In this document: positions 1 through 9,410 of the stretch, piece after piece
How positions within the stretch are numbered: position 1 is the stretch's first letter
How the letters are laid out: each line of letters opens with the position of its first letter
Source: Amylolactobacillus amylophilus DSM 20533 = JCM 1125
GTDB lineage: Bacteria > Bacillota > Bacilli > Lactobacillales > Lactobacillaceae
Assembly (NCBI RefSeq): GCF_001936335.1
Contig: NZ_CP018888.1
Coordinates: forward strand, 1,364,001 to 1,428,000
Reading direction: 5' to 3'
Length of the DNA: 64,000 nucleotides
Notes under the pieces: generated by a model
Databases searched by the model: none
Told to the model about the DNA's origin: nothing
The model's input: only the letters and a program-made list of their open reading frames with translations
Made by a program: the position numbers and the translations under genes

Positions 1-585
1 GCTAGTACTGGTTTTTCAGGATTTGCATCTGCATTTGTCAAACTTTGGATTTCTGATAAAATGGTATATTCTTTTTTGCCGCTTACTATTATTTCATTGA
101 ATTTCTATTTACAGATGTTACGTCAAAGTATTATTAATTATACAAATGCGTACGGACTTTACTGGTACGAACGTTGGAAAACGCTTTTTGAAGCCGGCGT
201 TAATTTAATAATTTCATGGTATTTGATTAGAAATACAAACTTAGGTATATCTGGAGTTTTACTTGGTACAATTGCTAGTAATTTAATTGTAAATTATATT
301 TGGGAATCACATATTGTTTTGAAATATGGACTTCATACTGAGGAAGGGCGTTTTTTGAGACTTTATGCTGGTTTTATATCTGTTGGATCTATAATAATTG
401 TGGGAACAACGAGTATCATTAATTATTTTGCTGGGCCATACTTATGGCGTAGTATTCTTGTTACTATTTGTGCTGAGATTTTTGCCGTTGTTGCATATAC
501 ATTAGTCACTATTTTTTTCTATCCGAAAGCAATTGAAAAAATTGATTTCAAACGAATTTTTTGTAACACTTTTAAACATTTTTAA
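1..585 (+). CDS. Wzx-like polysaccharide flippase, 5'-truncated
   Basis: The reading frame is open from base 1 and ends in TAA at 583-585, so only about 194 C-terminal residues are visible and the real start lies outside the window. The protein is highly hydrophobic, with about four or five membrane segments separated by short polar loops, as in MATE/Wzx (polysaccharide biosynthesis protein) transporters that flip undecaprenyl-linked repeat units across the membrane. The call rests on hydropathy, on the residue pattern in the first 60 codons and on its position 28 bp before rmlA. It is A+T rich, as surface polysaccharide genes often are in this group. The exact substrate cannot be read from the sequence. 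Confidence 0.7.
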   Translation, partial: ASTGFSGFASAFVKLWISDKMVYSFLPLTIISLNFYLQMLRQSIINYTNAYGLYWYERWKTLFEAGVNLIISWYLIRNTNLGISGVLLGTIASNLIVNYIWESHIVLKYGLHTEEGRFLRLYAGFISVGSIIIVGTTSIINYFAGPYLWRSILVTICAEIFAVVAYTLVTIFFYPKAIEKIDFKRIFCNTFKHF

Positions 586-612
586 GATTATAATAACGGA
601 GGTATTTTAATC

Positions 613-1488
613 GTGAAAGGTATTATTTTAGCAGGTGGTTCAGGAACACGGCTTTATCCAATTACACGAGCAATTTCTAAGCAATTGATTCCAATTTATG
701 ATAAACCAATGATTTACTATCCACTTTCAACATTGATGTTGGCAGGTATTCAAGATATTCTAATTATCTCAACGCCTAAGGATCTTCCAAGATTTGAAGA
801 ACTCTTTGATGACGGTTCAGACTGGGGTCTTAATATTTCGTACAAAGTGCAAGAAAAGCCAAACGGTCTTGCTGAAGCTTTTGTCCTAGGTGCTGATTTT
901 ATTGGCAACGATTCAGTCTGTTTAATTCTTGGTGACAATATTTTTTACGGTGGTGGACTCTCTAAAATGCTGCAAGATTCTGCTGCTAAAGAGACTGGTG
1001 CAACCGTATTTGGTTATCATGTTAATGATCCCGAAAGATTCGGCGTGGTCGATTTCGATGAAAATATGCACGCTAAGTCAATTGTTGAGAAGCCAGAAAA
1101 TCCTGCAAGTAACTATGCTGTTACTGGTTTATACTTCTATGATAACGACGTGGTTGATATCGCGAAGAATATTCAACCATCTCCACGTGGTGAACTTGAA
1201 ATTACTGATATTAACCAAGAGTATTTACGTCGAGGACAATTAGACGTTCAATTACTTGGACGTGGTTTTGCTTGGTTAGATACTGGCACTCATGAATCCT
1301 TGCAGTCGGCATCAAGCTTTATAGAAGCTATCCAACACCGTCAGAATCTACAGATTTCATGTCTAGAAGAGATTGCCTACAGAATGGGCTACATCACACT
1401 CGAAAAGATGGTTGAGTTGGCTCAACCACTTAAGAAAACTGAATACGGTCAGTACTTATTAAAACTAGCAGAACGAGAAGGTAAATAA
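613..1488 (+). CDS. rmlA: Glucose-1-phosphate thymidylyltransferase
   Basis: First step of dTDP-L-rhamnose synthesis: joins glucose-1-phosphate and dTTP to give dTDP-glucose. The 291-residue length is normal. The nucleotidyltransferase signature [11 protein letters not shown] is at residues 8-18, followed by [18 protein letters not shown] and, further on, GDNIFYG, all diagnostic of RmlA. The start is GTG at 613 with a GGAGG site at 599-603. It is the first gene of the rmlA-C-B-D run and is separated from rmlC by one base, so they are almost certainly cotranscribed and perhaps translationally coupled. The product feeds rhamnose into the exopolysaccharide whose flippase gene lies just upstream. 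Confidence 0.96.
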   Translation: MKGIILAGGSGTRLYPITRAISKQLIPIYDKPMIYYPLSTLMLAGIQDILIISTPKDLPRFEELFDDGSDWGLNISYKVQEKPNGLAEAFVLGADFIGNDSVCLILGDNIFYGGGLSKMLQDSAAKETGATVFGYHVNDPERFGVVDFDENMHAKSIVEKPENPASNYAVTGLYFYDNDVVDIAKNIQPSPRGELEITDINQEYLRRGQLDVQLLGRGFAWLDTGTHESLQSASSFIEAIQHRQNLQISCLEEIAYRMGYITLEKMVELAQPLKKTEYGQYLLKLAEREGK

Positions 1489-1489
1489 A

Positions 1490-2062
1490 TTGGTTAAAGT
1501 TATTGATACAACATTACAAGACGCAAAGATTATTGAAACAGATGTTTTCGGTGATCACCGTGGATTCTTTACAGAATCATACACGGCTGATAAGTTCCAT
1601 GAAGCTGGAATCGATATTGATTTTATTCAAGACAATCAATCATTATCTGTTGAACCAGGTGTCTTAAGAGGACTTCACTTTCAACAAGCCCCACATGCTC
1701 AAACTAAGTTATTGAGAGCGATTACTGGTGTAATCTACGATGTTATTGTGGATATTCGTGAAGGATCACCAACCTATGGTAAATGGGAAGGATTTATCCT
1801 AAGTGAATTTAACCACCGTCAATTACTTGTACCAAAGGGTTTTGCCCACGGATTTGTTACCTTAACACCTAACTGTAATGTTGCCTACAAGTGCGACGGT
1901 TATTATGTACCTAATGCCGATGGTGGTATTGCCTTCGATGATCCTGATTTAGCAATTGATTGGCCAATGCCTCTCGAACATTTAGTTCTATCAGATAAGG
2001 ATAAAAAACATCCTAATCTGAAGGATGCAGACGTTCATTTCGTTTATGGCGGCAATTACTAG
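1490..2062 (+). CDS. rmlC: dTDP-4-dehydrorhamnose 3,5-epimerase
   Basis: Third enzyme of the rhamnose pathway, a cupin-fold epimerase acting on dTDP-4-keto-6-deoxyglucose. The 190 residues match the family. Typical RmlC stretches are FTESYTADKF near residue 27, a QDNQSLS segment, and the GVLRGLHFQ motif around residues 56-64 that holds the catalytic histidine. The start is TTG at 1490, directly after the rmlA stop; the site AGAAGG lies inside the end of rmlA. rmlB follows 9 bp later behind AGGAGG. The order A-C-B-D is common in lactobacilli. Confidence 0.95.
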   Translation: MVKVIDTTLQDAKIIETDVFGDHRGFFTESYTADKFHEAGIDIDFIQDNQSLSVEPGVLRGLHFQQAPHAQTKLLRAITGVIYDVIVDIREGSPTYGKWEGFILSEFNHRQLLVPKGFAHGFVTLTPNCNVAYKCDGYYVPNADGGIAFDDPDLAIDWPMPLEHLVLSDKDKKHPNLKDADVHFVYGGNY

Positions 2063-3100
<1,038 letters not shown>

Positions 3101-3121
3101 GATACAAGGGATGGCCTATTA

Positions 3122-3961
3122 ATGGAAATATTGATTACTGGCGCTAATGGCCAGCTTGGAACGGAACTGAGACATCTACTCGATGAACGTAATGTAGGAT
3201 ACACGTCTGCGGGTTCAAAGGAGTTAGATATTACAGATGCTACTGCAGTTAATGAGTTTTTCGCGGCAAACGAGCCAAAGATTGTTTACCATTGTGCTGC
3301 TTACACTGCTGTTGATGCGGCGGAGGAAGAGCCTGGTAAAACACTCGACGAGAAGGTTAACGTTGATGGCACAATAAACATTGCCAAGGCTGCAGAATCT
3401 GTTGGAGCAACTCTTGTTTACATCAGTACTGATTATGTTTTTGATGGTACTCGCTCAGAATTGTACTCAGTGGATGACACACCTAATCCTAGAAATGAAT
3501 ATGGTCGTACGAAGTATGAAGGTGAGTTAGCAGTACAAAAGTATGTCTCAAAATACTACATTATTCGAACATCATGGGTGTTCGGAGAATATGGTAAAAA
3601 TTTCGTTTACACCATGCTTAATCTCGCTAAGACACATGATTATCTGACAGTTGTGAATGATCAAATTGGTCGCCCCACATGGACAAGAACTCTGGCTGAG
3701 TTTATGACCCACGTTGTCGATAAGCATTCAGACTATGGTGTTTATCAGCTTTCAAATGATGATTCATGTAGTTGGTATGAATTTGCGAAGGAAATCCTGA
3801 AGGATACCAACGTTGAGATAGCGCCTGTTACCTCAGAGGAGTACCCACAGAAGGCTTATCGCCCAAGACACTCCATCATGGATTTAAGCAAAGCAAAGGC
3901 AACAGGTTTTGAGATAATCAGCTGGCAAGAGGCTTTGGAAAAGTTTAAAAAGAAGATATAG
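3122..3961 (+). CDS. rmlD: dTDP-4-dehydrorhamnose reductase
   Basis: Last enzyme of the pathway, which reduces the 4-keto group with NAD(P)H to give dTDP-L-rhamnose. It has 279 residues. The GANGQLG nucleotide-binding loop is at residues 7-13. STDYVFDG near residue 101 and EYGRTKYEGE (YxxxK) near residue 127 are the catalytic segments of the RmlD family. It ends the rhamnose operon: a strong hairpin with a T-run follows within 5 bp of the stop codon. Base composition returns to that of the core genome through rmlC-D, unlike the A+T-rich flippase before and the accessory genes after. Confidence 0.95.
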   Translation: MEILITGANGQLGTELRHLLDERNVGYTSAGSKELDITDATAVNEFFAANEPKIVYHCAAYTAVDAAEEEPGKTLDEKVNVDGTINIAKAAESVGATLVYISTDYVFDGTRSELYSVDDTPNPRNEYGRTKYEGELAVQKYVSKYYIIRTSWVFGEYGKNFVYTMLNLAKTHDYLTVVNDQIGRPTWTRTLAEFMTHVVDKHSDYGVYQLSNDDSCSWYEFAKEILKDTNVEIAPVTSEEYPQKAYRPRHSIMDLSKAKATGFEIISWQEALEKFKKKI

Positions 3962-3965
3962 AGAT

Positions 3966-3995
3966 AAAAACACACTAGAGGATAGTGTGTTTTTT
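3966..3995 (+). terminator. Terminator of the rml operon
   Basis: A perfect 11-bp stem, AAAAACACACT (3966-3976) with AGTGTGTTTTT (3984-3994), has a 7-base loop and ends in a T-run. It starts 4 bp after the rmlD stop. An upstream GTG at 3987 that would extend the next gene lies inside this hairpin, which is why the ATG at 4011 was preferred for that gene. Confidence 0.88.
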
Positions 3996-4010
3996 AGTAA
4001 GGTTAGGATT

Positions 4011-5627
4011 ATGAAGAACAAAGTTTATATGTGGTTTGGTAAGTATCGAAATTTGAAGAATAATTTTTTAAAATTGTTGATCAGAGTTAAAAATAAAACA
4101 AATCATTTTGCTAAGCTAAATCCCAAATGCTTATGGTGTATTTGCATACTATTATTGTGTTTTGTGACTGTGCGGTTTTATAAAATACTTAATCTGCTTA
4201 TTAGTGAGTACGTCTCTTTCAGTGGTATGGGTATATTTGCAGGTTTGATATTGGCTATGTTGTTTCCGGTAGTTACAGCAGTTTATGAATCGGTTAATGA
4301 CGATGAATTTAATCGTACAATTATTGGTATTAAACTGTTTAACATACAATTTCTTTATACCGGTCTACTGATTATTGGTTTACCATTCATATTTTGGAAG
4401 ATTACTATAGCTAGATTGTTCTTATTCACTTTATATTTAGTAGGATGCTGCTACTTTTTAAATATCATAATTCGTGCGTATAAATGGAACAATGATTGGG
4501 ATGAAAATCCAAACGATGGAATAAGAACCATTTGGCGTGATGAAGTATTGGAAATGTCAAAATTAAGTTCAACCAAAAGAATTGTACTTTGGCAAAGTTA
4601 CCTTTTTGAAATCGTCAGGAAGGAACTTAATCAATTGAGTAGAGTTTGGCTTCAACATTTTGATTCACTTTATAAAGATGAAAAGATCGATAGATACCAG
4701 GTATCTGACATCACCATTGGATTCTGGAATAAGAATAGAAATAAGTTGCAATTTCGTTTCGAATACGACTTCATATCAATGGCTATTCAAATATATCTTT
4801 ACGACTTGAACTCAACCGGGATTAACAAAAGTGGTTCAATTTGGCTAAAATTTTTGAAGGAAGAATATGGAAATTTTTCAAATAAGCAATTTTTGTTAGA
4901 TGATTATTCTCGAGCATTAGTTGATCAAATAAAAAATTCTCCTCAACAAAAAGGGCTAGAGGAGATAACTGGTATATTATTCAAATTGTTGTATAGGCAT
5001 TATTCAGATAATATCGGTTTTGTTTATTTTCCAAACAACTGGAAAATATCATCTGAAACCCTCCTCAATAATTCTAGAGATGGTTTTGTACAAAGAGTGT
5101 TTCTTCAAAATTTTTTTGAAAAGACTTATATTACGCTAGTTCGTGATGACAAAAATCAATCACAGGTTCTTGCTAGTCTAAATTACTTATCATTTGAAAT
5201 TTTTAGAGGAATAGATTCCATTTATTTCGGATATTTGTTTGAAATATTCATGTGTGTTTATAACTATGAAGTAAGTACTAATAAAGAAATACTTGATTTG
5301 TTGATGAAACGTAGAATTTTTGGTGTCAGTCAGTTTGATGATGGGGTAATGAAGCCGATTTCTGAAAGACAATTAAAAACTAATATGATAAACAATCGTA
5401 TATTGAGAAGAGAGGAAAGCTTTAAAATCATTAATCTATATATTAATGACCAGAATTTATTTTCAGATAGACCAGAAAAGACTAGTAAATTAATACAATT
5501 ACTAGAAAAGCTGAATCTTGAGCAGATTGATGATGAAAATGAGAAGGAATTCATCCGACAGAGACGGGATGATTGGCTTAAGATACTCAATTTATCGTTT
5601 GAGACTACTGAAAAGATTAAAAAGTAA
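4011..5627 (+). CDS. Unrecognised membrane protein, about 538 residues
   Basis: Function not recognised. The first 50 residues are basic. Four hydrophobic segments follow at roughly residues 40-60, 75-92, 110-130 and 132-152, and then a long soluble region of about 380 residues rich in aromatic, Lys and Asn residues, with no motif that I can name. The layout suggests a membrane-anchored cytoplasmic domain. The start is taken as ATG at 4011 because the frame's upstream GTG sits inside the rml terminator; the ribosome site is weak (TAGGA). Composition is clearly more A+T rich than rmlB-D, pointing to accessory DNA. A hairpin with a T-run follows the stop. It could belong to a defence or surface system, but nothing in the sequence proves this. 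Confidence 0.6.
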   Translation: MKNKVYMWFGKYRNLKNNFLKLLIRVKNKTNHFAKLNPKCLWCICILLLCFVTVRFYKILNLLISEYVSFSGMGIFAGLILAMLFPVVTAVYESVNDDEFNRTIIGIKLFNIQFLYTGLLIIGLPFIFWKITIARLFLFTLYLVGCCYFLNIIIRAYKWNNDWDENPNDGIRTIWRDEVLEMSKLSSTKRIVLWQSYLFEIVRKELNQLSRVWLQHFDSLYKDEKIDRYQVSDITIGFWNKNRNKLQFRFEYDFISMAIQIYLYDLNSTGINKSGSIWLKFLKEEYGNFSNKQFLLDDYSRALVDQIKNSPQQKGLEEITGILFKLLYRHYSDNIGFVYFPNNWKISSETLLNNSRDGFVQRVFLQNFFEKTYITLVRDDKNQSQVLASLNYLSFEIFRGIDSIYFGYLFEIFMCVYNYEVSTNKEILDLLMKRRIFGVSQFDDGVMKPISERQLKTNMINNRILRREESFKIINLYINDQNLFSDRPEKTSKLIQLLEKLNLEQIDDENEKEFIRQRRDDWLKILNLSFETTEKIKK

Positions 5628-5680
5628 GCTTAGACTATTATCCTATATAATTCGAAAAGTTATATCCATCTACATAAATA

Positions 5681-5720
5681 ACGTTATAATTACATTGTAA
5701 TTTAATTATTACGTTTTTTT
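5681..5720 (+). terminator. Terminator after the 4011 gene
   Basis: The stem ACGTTATAATTA (5681-5692) with TAATTATTACGT (5703-5714) has one mismatch and is followed by seven T. It is A+T rich and therefore weaker than its neighbours, but correctly placed 50 bp after the stop codon. Confidence 0.65.
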
Positions 5721-5760
5721 AAAAGTAGTCAAGTATATATCGAATAGGAGAGTGAGTAAT

Positions 5761-6294
5761 ATGTGGGACTTTTTAGGTAATTTGTTGGGAGCCTTACTAG
5801 GAACGGGACTTGCGTTCTACTTAGGTACTATTTCAGAGAAGAAATCAAGAAACAATCAACAAAAGGAGAAGTTAAAACGATTAAAGAATGAAATAAGTAG
5901 AAGTATTTATGTAATGAGTGATACCGACTTAAGTCCGGCTCATTTTATTGTTAATGCTCCAAAAATAGGAATATTAGTGAAGGATATGCAGTCAAAATTC
6001 AATGAAATTGAATCTTCCAATAATACTTTTGCAGATGAACTAATTATTTCTAATTTTTCCTTCGAAGGCCAACAGGAATCATGGCTCGAATTTAGAAATC
6101 AATATATTTCTAAATTTATGAGTTCTTGTGAAAAATACTTTAATTCTGTCAACAGATCTAAGTCAATTAAAGATCCTGTGGAGTCGAAAAAAATCGTAGA
6201 TGAATCGGCAACTGCACTGTGTGGTGCAAAAAAAAATCTAAATAAGAAACTTGATAAATATCTGGAATCTTTGAAATTTATTGATAATTTATAA
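5761..6294 (+). CDS. Unrecognised single-pass membrane protein, 177 residues
   Basis: No family recognised. It opens with MWDFLGNLLGALLGTGLAFY, a glycine-rich membrane segment (residues 1-22), then a strongly charged, probably helical region rich in Lys and Glu (residues 27-50), and ends in a soluble domain. This is the shape of a membrane-tethered cytoplasmic protein. GTG at 5752 is in frame, but the GGAG at 5747-5750 would be only one base away, so ATG at 5761 is preferred. It is A+T rich like the preceding gene and bounded by a terminator upstream and a 110-bp gap downstream, so it may be its own transcript within the island. Confidence 0.55.
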   Translation: MWDFLGNLLGALLGTGLAFYLGTISEKKSRNNQQKEKLKRLKNEISRSIYVMSDTDLSPAHFIVNAPKIGILVKDMQSKFNEIESSNNTFADELIISNFSFEGQQESWLEFRNQYISKFMSSCEKYFNSVNRSKSIKDPVESKKIVDESATALCGAKKNLNKKLDKYLESLKFIDNL

Positions 6295-6404
6295 ACAAAA
6301 TTTTTAAAATTAGCATATTTCGCGTGTTCTGAATATATTGATAGTAATCAGCCTTTGCGAAGCATATACTTACCTTAATTAGGAATGGTAGGAGGTGAAT
6401 AATC

Positions 6405-7556
6405 ATGGCAGAGACATATAGAGTCCCAGTTAATTGGGATGTTGTTAAATGGGCAATCGAAAATGGTGAGAAGAGCTACACGGAGTTGAAAAACAAGTTC
6501 AGGTTAGATTCTTGGATGTCGCCGAAGTCTGATCGTGATTATCCAACCTTCAAACAGTTGCAGGAATTTAGCAAAGATACTAGAACTCCATTTAGCTACC
6601 TTTTTAAAGATAAAGTTCCAGTCGAGGAACATGAATTTGTCAAATACCGTACAATTGATAATTCATCTGTAAAGCCTAGTCGTAAACTCATTGATACAAT
6701 CTATGCAATGCAAATTAGACAAACTTGGATGAAAGACTATCTTCAAAGTGAAACGCTCACTGCGTCTTTTAAATACTTACATTTTATTAAGCTGGGTACA
6801 GATCCAGAAGAGGTAGCAGATAAGATAACCAAGATTTTAGGTTTACCAGAGGGTAAGAAACGATACTCATTGGATTCTGGGCGATACTTTAATTTGCTAC
6901 GAAATAGTATCAGCAAACTTGATATTATGGTAATGCAGAATGGCATAGTAGGATTAAATACCCACAGAGTGTTAGAGGTTGAGGAATTCAGAGCATTTGC
7001 ACTGATTGATGATACAGTACCATTGATATTCCTAAATGGCGCGGACAGCAAGACAGCTAAGATATTTAGTCTAATACACGAACTTGTGCATGTGTTACTG
7101 GGAGAAAATGAAGTACTCAATGTCGGACTCGATGTTGATATCGCTCAAGAACGTTGGATTAATTCTGTGACTGCAAATATCTTACTACCTAGAAAAGAAT
7201 TTTTGGCAAGTCTGAATGACGAGGAATCTGCCGAGGATAATCTTGTAGGACTTTCTAGAAAATTTAATACTAGCCTTTTAGCAACTGCAATTAGAGCAAG
7301 AGAACTTCATATTTATGGAGATTCGTTGATTGGTTGGGCAAAGGAACTACAAGAAAATAATATGGTAATCAAAAATAAACCTAAAAGAGGAAATTTCTAC
7401 AATAATGTAGCATCCAAAGTGGATCCGTACTTTGCAAATGCTGTAATCAGTGAAGAATCTAGTGGACGATTGGGATTGAGTGAGGCAGCAGAGTTGATTG
7501 GGACATCACTAAAAACGTATAAGCTGACTGCGGATAAAATTTTAGGATTGGAGTAA
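6405..7556 (+). CDS. ImmA/IrrE-type metalloprotease antitoxin-like protein
   Basis: A 383-residue protein with a central zinc protease motif HELVH at residues 225-229, the mark of ImmA/IrrE (COG2856) peptidases. The first 70 residues look like a degenerate helix-turn-helix (XRE-like) region of the kind joined to this domain. The start at 6405 has an ideal AGGAGGTG site. The stop is 4 bp before the PIN-domain gene at 7561, so the two form one unit. Such pairs of XRE/ImmA protein with DUF4411 PIN protein are known as probable toxin-antitoxin modules, with this protein in the antitoxin/regulator position. Regulation of its own promoter is inferred, not seen. Confidence 0.8.
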   Translation: MAETYRVPVNWDVVKWAIENGEKSYTELKNKFRLDSWMSPKSDRDYPTFKQLQEFSKDTRTPFSYLFKDKVPVEEHEFVKYRTIDNSSVKPSRKLIDTIYAMQIRQTWMKDYLQSETLTASFKYLHFIKLGTDPEEVADKITKILGLPEGKKRYSLDSGRYFNLLRNSISKLDIMVMQNGIVGLNTHRVLEVEEFRAFALIDDTVPLIFLNGADSKTAKIFSLIHELVHVLLGENEVLNVGLDVDIAQERWINSVTANILLPRKEFLASLNDEESAEDNLVGLSRKFNTSLLATAIRARELHIYGDSLIGWAKELQENNMVIKNKPKRGNFYNNVASKVDPYFANAVISEESSGRLGLSEAAELIGTSLKTYKLTADKILGLE

Positions 7557-7560
7557 TCGG

Positions 7561-8061
7561 ATGGAATATTTACTAGATTCAAATTCCCTTTTTGATGCTC
7601 ATGAGAAATGGTATCAACCACAAGTATTTAATTCACTATGGGATTTTATTGGCAGTAAAGACTGTATTAAGATGGGACAGTTTGTATTTGAAGAGGTTCA
7701 GTATCCTGAAGATTTAGTTAACTGGACTAAGAATTCGTTTAAAACAAGATTACTTATACCCGATGCTTCAGTTGTCAATGAATACAACAAAGTAATGGAT
7801 TGGATAAAACAGAGTGGCTATTGGGCTACAAGCGGGATTGCTGAATGGGAGATAGTCGAAAAAGCAGATCCTTGGCTAATTGCTACTGCAATGGCGAAAA
7901 ACCTCACAATAGTTACTTTGGATGGGATAGGTAGATCTTTGTTGCCACAAGTTGGTATGAAGGTGAAAAAAGAACCGAAGATAGTTGCAGTAGCTCAGCA
8001 TTTTAACGTGAAGACAATTGCAATATATGATCTTCTTGAGGTATTACACTATTCCGCATAG
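7561..8061 (+). CDS. PIN-domain ribonuclease toxin-like protein (DUF4411)
   Basis: 166 residues in the PIN fold. Acidic positions expected for the metal-dependent nuclease site are visible: D6 in LLDSN, E44/E45 in FVFEEV, D103 in ADPWLIATA and D121 in TLDG. The overall pattern (N-terminal YLLDSN, central KADPWLIA, then VTLDG) is that of DUF4411. In the pair with the upstream ImmA/IrrE gene it is the likely toxin, cutting RNA. ATG at 7561 is reached by the same transcript; the ribosome site GGAG lies at the end of the upstream gene. A hairpin terminator follows at 8131. All four acidic positions are present, so it appears intact. Confidence 0.82.
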   Translation: MEYLLDSNSLFDAHEKWYQPQVFNSLWDFIGSKDCIKMGQFVFEEVQYPEDLVNWTKNSFKTRLLIPDASVVNEYNKVMDWIKQSGYWATSGIAEWEIVEKADPWLIATAMAKNLTIVTLDGIGRSLLPQVGMKVKKEPKIVAVAQHFNVKTIAIYDLLEVLHYSA

Positions 8062-8130
8062 GTTAACCATCCACTTTCCTTGATCCACATCAATTACTAA
8101 CCACGAGCACCCCATAATCCACCAATAATT

Positions 8131-8166
8131 AACGTTCTCGTCCGCGATGAGGACGTTATTTTTATA
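8131..8166 (+). terminator. Terminator of the ImmA/PIN pair
   Basis: A 12-bp stem from 8131-8142 with 8146-8157 (AACGTTCTCGTC with GATGAGGACGTT, containing two G-T pairs) and a three-base loop, followed by ATTTTTA. It lies 70 bp after the PIN gene stop and isolates the island from the PTS operon. Confidence 0.75.
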
Positions 8167-8224
8167 TAATACTCCATATTATACTTAATATACTAATTAT
8201 TTATCTAACCAGACCAATACCGAA

Positions 8225-8238
8225 GATAAGCGCTTACA
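8225..8238 (+). promoter_or_regulatory. cre-like site (CcpA) before the mannose PTS operon
   Basis: GATAAGCGCTTACA matches the catabolite-response consensus TGWAARCGYTWNCW at 12 of 14 positions. It sits about 90 bp upstream of the -35 element of the man operon. CcpA binding there is inferred from the match; position upstream of a promoter can mean activation or looping repression. Confidence 0.5.
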
Positions 8239-8326
8239 TCACTAGTTAATTAATCATTATTTATTATAACAATTAAACGTTATTAAAAAACGAAGTTATA
8301 CTTGCTTTTATAAGCCGCACTTTTAA

Positions 8327-8355
8327 TTGCACATCGCAAAAAACTAAATTATAAT
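8327..8355 (+). promoter_or_regulatory. Sigma-A promoter of the mannose PTS operon
   Basis: TTGCAC at 8327-8332, a 17-bp spacer, and a perfect TATAAT at 8350-8355. The predicted start is near 8362, giving a leader of about 45 bases before the IIAB gene, which has an AGGAGG-class site at 8395-8401. The same area contains a poor sigma-54-like match, discussed among the rejected items. Confidence 0.75.
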
Positions 8356-8406
8356 GGGGTAGACGCAGAGTGAAAGCGTACACAGTTTATAAAAGGAGGA
8401 GAAAAA

Positions 8407-9378
8407 ATGGTCGGAATCATTTTAGCGAGCCACGGTGAGTTTGCCAAAGGCATCTTGCAGTCTGGCTCCATGATTTTCGGTGAACAGGAAAAAGTACAAG
8501 CCGTTACTTTTATGCCTAATGAAGGCCCTGATGATCTGAAAGCACACCTCGAAGCGGCTATTGCTAGCTTTGAACCGGATGATGAAGTACTTTTTCTCGT
8601 GGATTTATGGGGTGGATCTCCATTCAACCAAAGTAATGGGATCTTTGAACAACACAAGGATAAGATGGCCATCGTGACCGGATTAAACTTGCCAATGCTG
8701 ATTGAAACATATTCAGCGAGAATGACGATGAACACAGCGAAGGAGATTGCTGCTCACGTCACAGTGGAGGGTAGAAACGGTGTGAAGGTTAAGCCTGAAG
8801 ACCTCGAGCCTAAGGCTGCAGCACCTGCTGCTACCAAGAAGGCCGCTACCGGTGGTAAGCCTGGTAAGATGAGTTATGCACTTGCCAGAATTGACTCACG
8901 TCTCTTGCATGGACAAGTTGCCACAACTTGGACTAAAACGACTGGTGCAACACGGATTATCGTTGTTTCAGATGCCGTTGCTAAGGACGAGTTAAGAAAG
9001 AACTTGATCAAGCAGGCTGCTCCAATGGGTGTAACAGCGCACGTTGTGCCTATGGCACAAATGCTGAAACTTGCACAAGATGACAAACACTTCGGTGGCG
9101 AACGTGTTCTGCTCTTGTTCGAGAACCCAGAGGATGCATTGACTGCAATCGAGGGTGGCGTGGACTTGAAGTCCGTTAACGTTGGTTCGATGGCGCACTC
9201 AGTTGGTAAAGTTCAACCAAACACAGTGCTTGCTTTTGACCAAACAGACGTTGACACATTCCGCAAGATGGAAGAGATGGGTGTCAAGCTTGATGTCAGA
9301 AAGGTGCCAAGTGATTCAGCCGCTAATATGGATGATATCTTGAAGAAGGCACAAGCTGAACTCGACAAGCAAAAATAA
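8407..9378 (+). CDS. manX: Mannose/glucose PTS enzyme IIAB (fused)
   Basis: A fused IIA-IIB phosphotransfer protein of the mannose family, 323 residues, cytoplasmic. The IIA domain (about residues 1-125) carries the phosphorylated histidine H9 in ILASHGEFA. A linker rich in Ala, Pro, Lys and Gly (about 130-153) joins it to IIB, whose phosphohistidine is H168 in RIDSRLLHGQV. It takes phosphate from HPr and passes it to the sugar carried by ManY/ManZ. It is the first gene of an operon with manY 32 bp downstream. Mannose PTS is the main glucose route in many lactobacilli. Regulation by the cre-like site upstream is inferred. Confidence 0.95.
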   Translation: MVGIILASHGEFAKGILQSGSMIFGEQEKVQAVTFMPNEGPDDLKAHLEAAIASFEPDDEVLFLVDLWGGSPFNQSNGIFEQHKDKMAIVTGLNLPMLIETYSARMTMNTAKEIAAHVTVEGRNGVKVKPEDLEPKAAAPAATKKAATGGKPGKMSYALARIDSRLLHGQVATTWTKTTGATRIIVVSDAVAKDELRKNLIKQAAPMGVTAHVVPMAQMLKLAQDDKHFGGERVLLLFENPEDALTAIEGGVDLKSVNVGSMAHSVGKVQPNTVLAFDQTDVDTFRKMEEMGVKLDVRKVPSDSAANMDDILKKAQAELDKQK

Positions 9379-9410
9379 TTTGTCAGGAGACAATTGGAGG
9401 ATAAATAATT

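Noticed and set aside
3987-4010. Earlier GTG start for the 4011 membrane protein
   Set aside because: It lies inside the rml operon terminator and has no ribosome site.
8313-8331. Possible sigma-54 promoter (CCGCAC ... TTGCA) before the mannose PTS operon
   Set aside because: The -24 element lacks GG and the spacing between the two elements is one base too long; a better sigma-A promoter overlaps it.
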